This document shows positions 1 to 10,687 of a DNA stretch of 32,985 nucleotides, one piece after another. The translations under genes and the position numbers were made by a program. The stretch comes from Nephromyces sp. MM_2019 (taxonomy: Eukaryota > Apicomplexa > Aconoidasida > Nephromycida), in contig JADHZB010000647.1 of the NCBI GenBank assembly GCA_015657535.1, forward strand, positions 1-32,985, written 5' to 3'. The notes beneath the pieces were generated by a model. That model did not search any database and was not told the DNA's origin. It saw nothing but the letters and a program-made list of their open reading frames with translations. The first letter of the stretch is position 1; every line of letters starts with the position of its first letter.

Positions 1-102
1 TATATATATATAGAATAAGATGTTTTTTGTGTTTGATAAATTTAATATACTATGTATGTATAAGTGCATATGCATGTGTGTGTTTAGATAAAGATAACAA
101 AC

Positions 103-3100
103 CTAACAGTCCTATATCTTCAGGTATTTCCTTTTGTGTTATATCAGGTGGGCTAATACCCTCAAATTGTTCACTATTTAAAAATTAAACAAATGTGTAT
201 ATAATTTAAAAGATTGAATTGGTGTGTATATACACTATTAGATGCACACAAGTGTCTGAATCTAAATATTTTATATAAATATGTGTTTTTAGGTGTACAT
301 TTAAAAATACACATATATTAGTATATATGTATATTTGAATATACACAAAGGTGTATGTAGGTATGCATTTAAATATACATATAGATGTTAACATAAATTA
401 GAGGTTTTTATAAGGTTTATATATAGTATAATGACTCTAAAATCTAGTTATATTATGTATGTATATGTTTCTCTGTGTAGGAGTCAAATTTCAAAAACAA
501 AATGTGTGTTTTAATTTATTACTCATTTGTTATATCATTGGCAATGTGTATGGACTGAACTGCGGTAATAAGGGGGGAAAGAACATAGGGTTTATCCGAG
601 GTAATATCAACCTATATCACACATTTAAGAAAATATCTAAATGTGTGTATAGTGTATAGCTAATTTTTTGTGTATTGTATATAAGGATGTACATATAGGT
701 TATGTAGTCAACTTTGTGAGTATTATATATAATGCGATTGTGTGTAATTTTTCTTGTAATCTCCTTAATTATATAATAAAATGAATATATATGTATTTGT
801 TTATGCATATGTGATTGTGTGTGAAAATATATATATATGTATATATATATATGTGTATGTGTGTGTGTGTTTATGTATATGTATTTTACATTTCCTACCA
901 TCATGTTTGGTGATAACCTTTTAACAATCATAAATCCGAGCCTTAAAAGCCAGGAAGGTGGGAGATTGTTGAATCCTAATTTAAATATTTGGCCAGTCAA
1001 AACTTCACTAAATTTATATGGATATTTAAATTTTCCCTGATAAATACACATAAAAATTATTACAAATTCTTCTATAAGTTGTTTAAAGTCATCTGATATG
1101 GCTTATGTGTGTACACAAACCTAATTATATATATCTCAATACACATACCTCAATACATAAACCTCAATACATACATCACAATATACATACCACAATTAAG
1201 CTGATTTTAATAACACGCACATCAATTAAACACACCACAATTTAAAATCTACAATTATACACACATCCATTACAAACACATCAATCACACATACACTTCA
1301 TTACCCTCCCTTCCCGTAATGACCCTTTAAATCATATATAAATATACTTACACATTAGAGTTATCTAAAGAATACAAATCGCATCACTCTCTACACCCCA
1401 CTTAATAGGTTCATATATATATTCTATACGTCCCACTCAACCCCTCTCTCTACACACATCACTAAATACACTCCTCTCTCTCTCTGTCCACAAACATTAC
1501 TCTATACACCCCACTCAAACCTTTTATTTCTCTACATATACATCACACTCTATACTCCATTCAATCTCTTTCTCTCTCTCTCTCTCTCTCTCCACACACC
1601 CCCACATATACACATATCAAAGCTACCTGTATACAGGCTTGGCTATACCGCTTTCTCCCTTTGAAGTAGCCATCATCCATCTCCTGATCAAGGCCTGAAA
1701 AACGTAATAAAACTTTCCCTTTAAAATAAGGTGTTTCAAATGAATTAATGAAGGTTGATTCATTGTTTGATTTCCCCTTTATTTTGAGGGGGCCAATTGG
1801 GTAGTTAACTGAGTAACTTGGGAATTGCCATGGTTTAAATTTAACTGGATTTTCCTACACACAAACATATACACACACATATATATACACATACATATAC
1901 ACACACATATATATACATATACATATACACACACATATATATACACATACATATACACACACATATATATACACTTACATACACACACACATATATACTC
2001 ACACAGATATATACGTACACATTACTTATCGGATATATGAAATGTGTGGAGAGTGTGAGGTGTGTTTTAGGTGTATGGAGTCTATGATGTGTAGTAGGAG
2101 GGAAGGTTTTTTATGTATAATATGGATTGAAAAAGGTGGTGTTGAGATAGGTAGTAAAAACAGTGTATTAGGTGCTTTTGGTTTGGGTATAATACAGTAC
2201 ACACCGAGTCAAACAAAATCTTATATAAATATATACACAGTCCCTAAATATAAACAAAAATATTTTACATATATATTTATGTACCTTCTAAATGATTGAT
2301 ATATAGAGGGATATATAAACACCTATATATACACACATTTGCACACACATACTTACACCATCCTTTTGCATCATTTGCCTCTTTATTTCATTTATAACCC
2401 AACTTTGTTCAATCATCCTTGGATATAATTTGCTTTCCCATGTTTCTGTAGGGGGGAAATCACTATCCTCACTTGGTACGTCAAACTCATCCAAATTTAC
2501 CGTTGTTTGCTCTTCTGCGTGTGTGAATGTGTTTAGAGTAATAGGTAATTGTGTATGTTTAAAGTTGTATATAAGTATGTGTGCGTGTTAAGAGTGGTAT
2601 ATATGTATGGGTTTCAAGGCAAAAGTGTGTGTATTTCAAAAAAAAATATGTAAGTTGTTCTATAATAAAGATTTGTGTGTGTCATTATGATAGTATATAT
2701 AATGTATATGATATATATTTGCTGTGTTCAAAGATCTATACATACATAAAGATGTGTGGAAAGGTGTATGTCAATAAATTGTATATACAGATAAAGAAAA
2801 GCATGAAGATATAGTCATATATCAATTTTTTTCTGAAAGGTATATAAAAAACTTCAAATTCACACCAACCTTTTTCAGTAGATGAAATTCGATCCTCTGG
2901 CCAATGAGCATCTGTATTATTACTTTCTTTTACTTCATTTGAAATTATAGGGGTGGGGTGAGCGGTTGTGTGAGGTATTTGGGTAAACGTGAGCTGAGGT
3001 GTTGATTTGAAGCTTTGAGTAAAGGAGAAATGAGGGTGTAATTGTGTGGAAAGATAACCTAGGATAAATGCGAATACAAGAGAGGGTAGGAATAATGGCC

Positions 3101-3407
3101 AAGGTGTAACAAATGAAAATAGTATGGCCAATGTTAATAAGAATAGCCATGCGAAGGCTACCAAAACCAACATATTCATTTGGTATAATAATTGGGAGAG
3201 TGACTGCATGTGTAATTGTATAACAGGTTGAATAAGTTGATAAAGATTGGATGTATCAAGTGGAACGGATTTTTCTTCTATAAGTTGTTTTGTAGTTCCT
3301 CCAGAAGATGGGGTGAGATTGGAGGAGTTACTAGGGCTGAAGACGCCAGAGGAGAGGACATTTGTTGAGTCCATTACAGAATTTTCTGTTCGTTCAATCA
3401 AACTCAT
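103..3407 (-). CDS. Two-TM membrane protein with DUF1769-like domain (3' end outside window)
   Basis: Six exons on the minus strand chain in phase: 2870-3407, 2359-2514, 1627-1694, 899-1036, 523-611 and 103-173. A GT donor follows 103, so the gene continues beyond the left edge. About 353 residues are visible. Residues 1-75 are Ser/Thr-rich. Residues 79-99 and 101-120 are two adjacent hydrophobic segments separated by only a Thr-Pro-Trp-Pro turn, suggesting a membrane hairpin. A charged linker follows. From about residue 238 the protein reads GYFKGRKRYSQACIQGKF, then VLTGQIF, LPPSW, DKPYVLSPLITAVQS and PEDIGLLG. This order matches my recollection of DUF1769 proteins (YF..R..., QGrF, tGq.F, kPw/yalSPLi, eD.sLL), a family of unknown function known from fungi and protists. 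The start is the first Met of the open exon. The donor after 2359 is GTGTAAGT; the stronger GTAAGT two bases on would break the frame. Exon chain fairly sure; family call moderate; role unknown. Confidence 0.62.
1380..1600. repeat. CT-rich (polypyrimidine) tract in an intron
   Basis: Clusters of CTCTCTCT occur here, the longest being a nearly pure CT run at about 1566-1592. The tract lies in the 590-base intron 1037-1626 of the DUF1769-like gene, so the pre-mRNA carries GA repeats. The rest of that intron is CA-rich on the plus strand. Confidence 0.8.
1869..1998. repeat. 28-bp minisatellite, four copies plus a partial
   Basis: A 28-base unit made of ATACACACACAT, then ATATATAC, then ACATACAT repeats head to tail from 1869 with period 28 (starts at 1869, 1897, 1925, 1953). 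Single-base changes distinguish the copies, and a decayed partial copy follows. It lies in the intron 1695-2358 of the DUF1769-like gene. Both strands stay open by chance across it, but the encoded Tyr/Thr/His/Ile strings are not genes. Confidence 0.85.
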
Positions 3408-5838
3408 TTCGACATTACCTAATTATACTCCTAACCTTTAAACTGTGTGTGAGGTGGGGGGCTGGATGATGTAACGCCTTCAAAAGAGGGGTAAGGCGGG
3501 TGGGGAAATAGTGAGTTGTACCGAAACTTGTATTTTGGTGGGGTTGTAAAGGTGTGTGGTGGTTATAGGAAATGTGTAGAAGTGTGCGGAAATGTGCGGG
3601 GAGCTTGGTGGAGGCAATAAATGTGTAGGGTCACAGGGTGGGAGGGTGGAGGGTGAATTATAGTGTGTATAGGTTACTGTAGTGAATAGGATGGGGTGGT
3701 GGTATGGTTGGAACCTTATGGATTTAGGGTGGTAGCGTGCGGATAAAAAGAGGAAGAGAGTTGGGACCTCTGTGGACAAGTCAGGAGGGAAAGAATGAAA
3801 ACAAGGTTTTATAGGGAGAGCAGTGGACGGACCGGGGAGGTTAGTGTTTGGGTAGAGGAGGATAATAGATAGTCAGAGGTCCCCAATAAAATCGGAGAGG
3901 TGTGTAAAGAGTTAGGAAAAGGTTATAGAAGGTGTCACGAATTGTTAGGCAGTGTCCCAGGGGACAATGGCTACGTGTCTATTAAGAATTTGGATGTAAA
4001 TATATACACAGTGTGGTGTGTATGTATTAAGAGTTTGGAGCATATCTATTTATATGAAAAATCGTATATTTAGGAAACAAAATATGTATCTTTTGGGAGA
4101 GTAAAATTTTTTTATTAAATAGACTACCTCCCTGAAGGATTGTAACGAATTACCTTTTCAACACACTTTGAAAGTGATTTGTATTTACAATTATTTTATG
4201 TGTGTCTGTTAATGTGTGTGGTTATTCGGTGAGTGGATGAATGTAGGTATGTGATAATCTATGTGTAGCTAGGAGGTATTAATATGTAATTGAGGTGTGT
4301 TAATATGTGTTGCCTAAAATAATTTGTGTTAAGCATGTGTATATATATCTAGGTGCACACAGATGTGTGTTGCTTTATGTGTCAGCGTATTGTAGATGTG
4401 CGTGAATTAGTAAAACTTATATTACTTCAAATTTTCATTTGCTTTTACGTTGTATATTGAAAAGCAACTATAATATATATACATATTGTGTGTATGCTAC
4501 ATAAGCCTTGTGTGTATGCTTTGTAAATTTTGTTTATATACTATACATACATGTTTTGTATGGGTGTTGAATGAGCTTTGGGCTGTGTTTGTGCTTTTAA
4601 ATATGTGAGTGTTTTTATATACATGTACACACGATTTGATGTAAATGTGCTTTCTATGTTTTATATTTGTTTACCTTGAAATATTTACTTAGATGTATGT
4701 TTATACAGCTAAGATCAATTCAATACATAATTTATCAAAAACATCAATTCAAATTTAATTTTCAATACTAGTCTTTTTCTATCATGTGTATGTAATATAT
4801 ATTTATATATTTATGTTTAAGATGACATGTATGTTTAAACTGTGTATATATGTTTAAGGAGAATATATTTGTGTATATCTATCAAAACATACATGGATAC
4901 AAATATACATATATATATATATTTATATATCTGTTTATTTATTCACTTATTTATTAATAACAATCTAAAAATAACTACATTATATAAACTACCCATATGA
5001 ATAATTGTGTATAGTCCATATATATATCTATATATTTGTCTACGCACAAGTTCACTTAAATATATACGCACACACATGCACGTAAAAACAAATATAGCCT
5101 TTGAGTGAAAATTATAATAGATTCAGCTAAAATATAATTTTATAATAATTTTAACGTCACTTTTACACATTAAGTATATCATCTATGCAATGAATTCTAC
5201 ATTTTAAAACACCTACACACTCGATATCTTCATTGCTTACACACTGGATATTTATACACTCACACATTAATCACAATGCCTGAGTATCTATATTAATGTG
5301 AATTAGACCAGGTTTGTGTATGTAACAGAATGATCTATGTGCATATTAAAATGATGCGCAAAGTTGCGTACTTAATATCACACGTATGAGTAAACACACT
5401 ATGTGCACATCATTGTAAAAAAGTTATATTATTATACTGCTTATATGCACCTATATAAATTCACATCTAAAATTTCAATTATCACAAAAAAAGTAAAGGA
5501 CCTAGACCAAGACTCACACACATCTAAATTATATGTTTGACATATACACCATTCACATCTTACATATATAATATCATAAAATATTTACTACACTACACAC
5601 ACACACACATACATCAAGCTTCATATACAATTTCAGAATAGCCATAATCATCCAATGACAAAACTAACACACACAAACACTAAACACCAAACACCAAACA
5701 CTGCATAATTTCAGTATAACCCAAATCATTCAATTGTTTGACGAAACTAAAACTCATACACCTACAGACAAAACTTGATAAACAATTCCTTCCAATTTAT
5801 CCTAATTTCCAGGCAACTTTACACACACACGCAAACAC
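3408..5838. promoter_or_regulatory. Divergent intergenic region between the DUF1769-like and deaminase genes
   Basis: This 2.4-kb stretch separates two divergently transcribed genes, so it should hold both promoters. No exon is convincing. Bases 3408-3960 are G/T-rich on the plus strand, which is C/A-rich on the strand of the minus gene they precede. Bases 4000-4690 are TG-rich, 4690-5160 are AT-rich, and 5160-5838 are CA-rich leading into the deaminase start. Each gene is therefore preceded by a CA-rich sense-strand leader. I see no reliable TATA box because the whole region is AT-rich. Confidence 0.6.
3636..3653 (+). other. G-quadruplex motif upstream of the DUF1769-like gene
   Basis: Four G3 runs at 3636-3638, 3640-3642, 3644-3646 and 3651-3653 have loops of 1, 1 and 4 bases. 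A fifth GGG at 3628-3630 could substitute. The tract is about 230 bases upstream of the start codon of the minus-strand gene, with the G-run on its template strand. The density of G-runs across 3450-3860 is unusual in this AT-rich DNA. Confidence 0.75.
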
Positions 5839-8800
5839 ATGTCAAATTACACTCCCCCTACCCGACCCTCCCACCCTACCCCGTCTGAGGCAGAAAATTT
5901 ATTATGTTGTTATGCAAAGGGTATGCCCAAATGTGAATTACACATACACATTGAGGGTACACTTGAGCCTGAATTACTTATGAAGTTGGCCCACAAACAT
6001 AGCGTACACATTCCTTATAAATCAGTGGAAGAAATCAAACATGCCTATGAATTTGAAAACTTGCAATCATTCTTAGATATATATGGATTTGGTAGGGCTG
6101 TGTATGTGTGTGTGTTTATAAAGGGAAGGGTGGGTGGGGTGTGTATAAAGGGGGTTGTGGTGTATATCTATGAAGGGGGTATGCCTGTGTGTGTGTTTAA
6201 AGGGTGCTTGGTACATGTGTACTGTAAGATGTGCGCCTATGTGCGTGTATAGGGGGTCTGTGTGGTGTGTCTAATATAGGGCGATGTAATGTGTTGGTGT
6301 AAATGGTGTTATTACTCAAACATTTTTGTGCATGTATAACATTGGAACCCAAAAAATATAGTCAAAATGTGTGTAGATGTCCAACTCATATAATTGATAA
6401 ACTACATGTGTGCGCGTCCATTTGATTATGTATAGATTTTATTTTTGCATACATAGACCCATCCTATACATTTAATATTTTTTAAAAACCAAATTAACTT
6501 TAATAAATCAAGTTATTTTACACACAATAGCAACAAATGTATTAATTGATGAGGATGACTTTCAAGAATTAACTATGCAGTATTTAATGAGGGCACATGC
6601 AGACAATATCGTACACACTGAAATTATGTTTGACCCACAATTACACACACAGAGGGGGATTGACTTCTCAACAATTATTAAGGTTATAATTTTTATACTC
6701 TTTTTTTTACACACTTATAACTATCTTTACCTATTTTTACACTTGTAGACCTTTACATATTCACATACATTTTTACACATTCACTCTTACAAATTCACAC
6801 TTTTACACATAGGCACATCTTACACATATTTTTACACACAAAACTTTTTTACAATTACATTTATATCTACGTATGTTTGTGTAAGCAACATTTATCATAT
6901 TTTATATAGGGTATCAAGAAGGCCCAAGCTATTGCACACACAGAATTTGGTATAACTTCAAAATTAATTAGTTGTTTTCATCGTAATCTACCTATGGATA
7001 AACATTGGGAAACATTCTCAAAGGTATACATAAATCTAACACATACTATATACTTTGAACCTTTGAGATATGGGTACTTGTATTGCAGTGTGTATATTTT
7101 TTGTGTATGTGTGTGTTAAAGTGTGCATTTTTGTGTGCGTGGGTTTATATTGAAAGGCCCATTTTGTGTGTATGTCTGTCTATTGAACTGTGCATATATT
7201 TGTTCAAGTGTGTATGTAAGTGTTTTGCAGATGTACGGGTGGCTAGCTTTACAAATATGTAAATGTGTGTGTTTGACAGATGTATGTGTATGTATAAAAA
7301 TTTGTGCTTTTGTGTTGTTGTGTGTATGTCAGATTGAGAAATACTTAGATAAGATAGATGGAATAGGTTTAGATAACTCTGAACATGGCTATCCATGTTA
7401 TCCATATCAAGATCTCTACAAGAAGGCCAAATCATTAGGATTACACTGTGTAGCACATGCAGGTGATATAATAGAGATTTTCTACTACATACATCAAACA
7501 AAATTATGTTTGCACAACCATCTTTACACACACCCATCATATCTGATTATCCACAATATACACACCCATCAAATCTTCCTATTCACAATACACACAATCC
7601 CATCAAATCTGATTATTCATAACACATACAACTTCATCAAATCTGATTAGCCTTATCATATCATTCATCAGACTTAGATTAACAATTATTGTATGTATCC
7701 ATCAACTCCCTAACCATAGTTTATACACCCCATATATTTTATGTTAATAGGGATACATCTTTACACACATACCTATATAGTACACTATCTTTGCAAACAA
7801 TATCTGACCTATGTCAAACACATACACCCTTATTTATAAAGGGACATATAACACCTATATAAGCCCCTCTCCCACTTTTCCAATAATATATAGTGATATA
7901 TCTATTTAATCTACAAGTAGCCTCCCCATCCCCCCACCATACATTACACACACACATTTACACACACCCTAAACACACCTAGACACTCATTTATACACAC
8001 GCATTACACATACCCACACACCTTACACTGACACACCCTACACACACATACATCATACAACTTACCCATACACACATCATACAACTTTCTCACACACACG
8101 TCATACACTTTACACACACACACTTCACACACCTTAAAAAACTCATATATGCACACACATGACATACTGTAAATATCATCTGAATAGGGGAAGAGGGCCC
8201 CTCTCAAAATGTGTTGGAGGCTATTGATTTATTGTGTGTAGAACGTGTTGACCATGGTGTAAATTCAACCCATGATGTTAACCTTATCCGAAAATTAATA
8301 GAGAAGGAAATAACTGTGACTGTGTGTCCAATTTCAAATTATAAACTCCAAATTATTTCTTCCATTGAATTTCACCCTTTATTAAAAAATTCTGAAATGG
8401 GCCCCATAGGCCATAATTTACACACACTACCACAGGCCTCTACAGGGAGCAGTAATGCCCCTCAAGTAGGTATTAAGGAGTCTCTGTGTGTATCATTAAA
8501 ATCAATTTTTGAGTGTGTTGGAGGGAGGGGGAAAGATGGGAAGGAGGACTGTTATATAGTTGTATCTATATAGATTAGGTATAACTGTGTTTACCATATG
8601 TTGTGAAGGAGAGGGAGAATGTGTACGTGTGTAGAGATATGTGTTAAGGTGTGTGTGGAGGTGTGTGATGAGGGTAGAGAGAGTGGGAGGCTGCTATAAG
8701 ATGTGTCTATGTAGATTACGTTTAACTGTATTTCGTATATGGTGCGTAAGGAGAAGGATGTGAACGTGTGCTTGTGTGATAAGATGTATCAATATATATA

Positions 8801-9196
8801 TGCATAATGGATATGTTTATCATATACTCTGTGAGTTTGTGTGTGTATGCTTATATAGTAAGATATATATATTTTTCTTTAGTATGTAGTGTATGAAGTT
8901 TACAATTTTATATATGTGTGTGTATTTAAAATGTATAGATATTAGACCTTATACATCATGGATTGAAGATATGTATCAATTCAGATGATCCTGCATATTT
9001 TAAGGGTTACCTAAATGATAACTTTATAGCTTGTATACACACTGGTAAACGTTTAAATTGGGACTACACAACCGTTAGAAAATTGGTTGAAAATAGTATA
9101 CAAGGTTCCTTTATGATAAATGAACAAAAAACACACATTTTAAAACGTGTGGAAACTTATCATAATAATTTCATGAAGGAAAATAAACTTATCTAG
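5839..9196 (+). CDS. Adenine/adenosine deaminase, adenine deaminase (Aah1-like) subgroup
   Basis: Six exons: 5839-6091, 6531-6682, 6910-7023, 7333-7462, 8188-8469 and 8946-9196, all in phase, giving 393 residues. The enzyme would hydrolytically deaminate adenine (or adenosine) to hypoxanthine (or inosine) in cytosolic purine salvage. Metal and catalytic positions of the family are all present: the HxH of ELHIHIEGTLEPE (H35, H37), HAGEEGP (H215, E218; this site is assembled across the exon 4/5 junction), VDHG (H239) and INSDDPAYF (D324/D325). EGTLEPE, FDPQLHTQRGI, GLDNSE and SDDPAYFKGY are hallmarks of the fungal/bacterial adenine deaminase branch rather than of classical adenosine deaminase. 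Residues 285-310 are an insertion between HPLLKN and LIHHGLK that I do not recall in relatives; it comes from extra sequence at the end of exon 5. The start is the first Met; M29, just before PKCELH, is an alternative. True substrate is not decided by sequence. Confidence 0.9.
6123..6139 (+). other. G-quadruplex motif in deaminase intron 1
   Basis: GGGAAGGGTGGGTGGGG has four G-runs with loops of 2, 1 and 1 bases, the class expected to fold most stably. It starts 31 bases after the intron 1 donor (6092) on the coding strand, so it would also exist in the pre-mRNA. A GGGGG run follows at about 6150. Confidence 0.85.
7463..8187 (+). other. CA-rich deaminase intron 4
   Basis: This 725-base intron between the HAG- and EEGP-encoding exons is rich in ACACAC and ATCA motifs. 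An ATCAAATCTGATT-like element recurs near 7540, 7600 and 7637. It holds no exon that fits the protein. Open frames across it on both strands are Thr/His/Tyr or Val/Cys low-complexity strings. Confidence 0.7.
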
Positions 9197-10687
9197 ATAT
9201 ATATAAATCACACTGATTTATTGTACAGAAACAACTAGTCTTTAATTCATTATATATTTAGATATATATAGTTGTATATATGTTTATTTTGTATATATTT
9301 ATTTATGTGTATATATATTTATTTTTCAGATTTAATATATATATATATGCTTGTTTATTTTTTTGTATAAATTTAATTTTTTTTGTATATAATATAATTA
9401 ACCTATTCAAATTAATTTATGTACACATATCCTATAAATTCAATCAAGTCCTAACAGTAATATATACACACACCCTTTGATATATATATGTATATATATA
9501 TATCAAAGGGCTTATATACACTAGTATTTATATGTTATTTCAATTGAACTAGTCATATATATAATTTATATTAAAAAAGTAAAACATTATATACACTAAT
9601 ACATTAAATTTAACACTACAATATTACCAGTATCACTAAAGTTTATATTTAAATTTTTGTAAACAAATAAATTATATAGGTTTTGCCAAAAATTGTAATA
9701 TATGTGTGAATATTAGTGTGTGTATGTTTGTTTGTGTGCATAAGTGTTTATATAAAATTGTGCATATGTGTGTATTTATATATAATTCTGTTTATGCATT
9801 TATATAAAACTGTGTATGTGTGTTTGTGTTTATATAAAATTGTGTATGAGTGTATTTAATTTTTCTATATTAGTTCAAACTTTATTAAATACACTATAGT
9901 GTTAAAAAATACTAGGTAAAACAATATTTACAAGTGGATTAATACGACAAAAATGTGTGTCTATATACTTATTAATGTATGAGTGTGCTTAAATCTGTGT
10001 GTTTGTGTTATAAATTCTATGTAAATGTATGTGTGTATTCTAACTCGTAATGTGTGTTTGCTTAACTACTTTTGTGTATGCTTGCTGAACAAACTTATGA
10101 TTGTTGTTTGCTTAATTCGAGTATCTCAGTACGTCATGACACATCTATAAATAAGCTGTAGTTTGTGCACAAGCAGTGTGTATGTAATTTGCTATCAACA
10201 AAAATAGCAAAAATTTACGCACACATTGAATTATGTTTATCTATATATATAAATATAGCCACCTTAATTAATACAATTTGTCTACCAAATCTTCTTCTAA
10301 ATTGCTTTATATATTTAACCAGTTAATCTATCCCAATTATATAACTTTTTCGTACAAATTAAATATCCCAAATCCCCTTACACACGCAACCTAAACTACG
10401 TTTAAGTGCTACTTAATTACACACTTGTATGTATACAAATATACACACAAATTCACACGATTTTATATATAATTTTACACAACCCTAGAAATTTATTTTG
10501 AACAATTACACACAATTATAAACACATCCTTATTCATATATATACATAATTATATACACAAATCTATACAAATATATATATAATTACTTAATTAAAACTA
10601 ATAATTAGAAACGACTCACACAAATTTATACTCACAATTTTACACACACAATATCAAAACATAATTTTGAGCACATATTTCACTAAG
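9197..10687. other. Intergenic region between the deaminase and Y14 genes
   Basis: No gene is visible in this 1.5-kb spacer between two plus-strand genes. It contains TA-rich DNA (9200-9660), then TG-rich repeats (about 9690-10190), then an abrupt change to CA-rich DNA (10200-10687) that leads into the Y14 start codon. The change near 10190 may separate the 3' region of one gene from the promoter of the next. Confidence 0.6.
9473..9510. repeat. Near-perfect 38-bp palindrome downstream of the deaminase gene
   Basis: CCCTTTGATATATATAT is followed within a few bases by its reverse complement, ending ATATCAAAGGG. It could extrude as a hairpin in DNA or fold in RNA. It lies about 280 bases after the deaminase stop codon, so it may be in the 3' UTR or just beyond. 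A role in 3'-end formation is only a guess. Confidence 0.75.

Noticed and set aside
1779..2040. Open frames on both strands across the 28-bp repeat
   Set aside because: The products are Tyr/Val/Cys or Thr/His/Ile strings dictated by the repeat; the region is an intron of the minus-strand gene.
2042..2299. Plus-strand ORF of 85 codons
   Set aside because: TG-rich intron sequence, no family resemblance, antisense to a well-phased gene.
3480..3779. Minus-strand ORF of 99 codons upstream of the DUF1769-like gene
   Set aside because: Pro/Thr/His-rich product follows from the C/A-rich strand; it does not splice in phase to 3407 by any signal I see. It could be part of the 5' leader.
7123..7650. 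175-codon plus-strand ORF as a separate gene
   Set aside because: Its middle is exon 4 of the deaminase; the ends are translated TG- and CA-rich intron.
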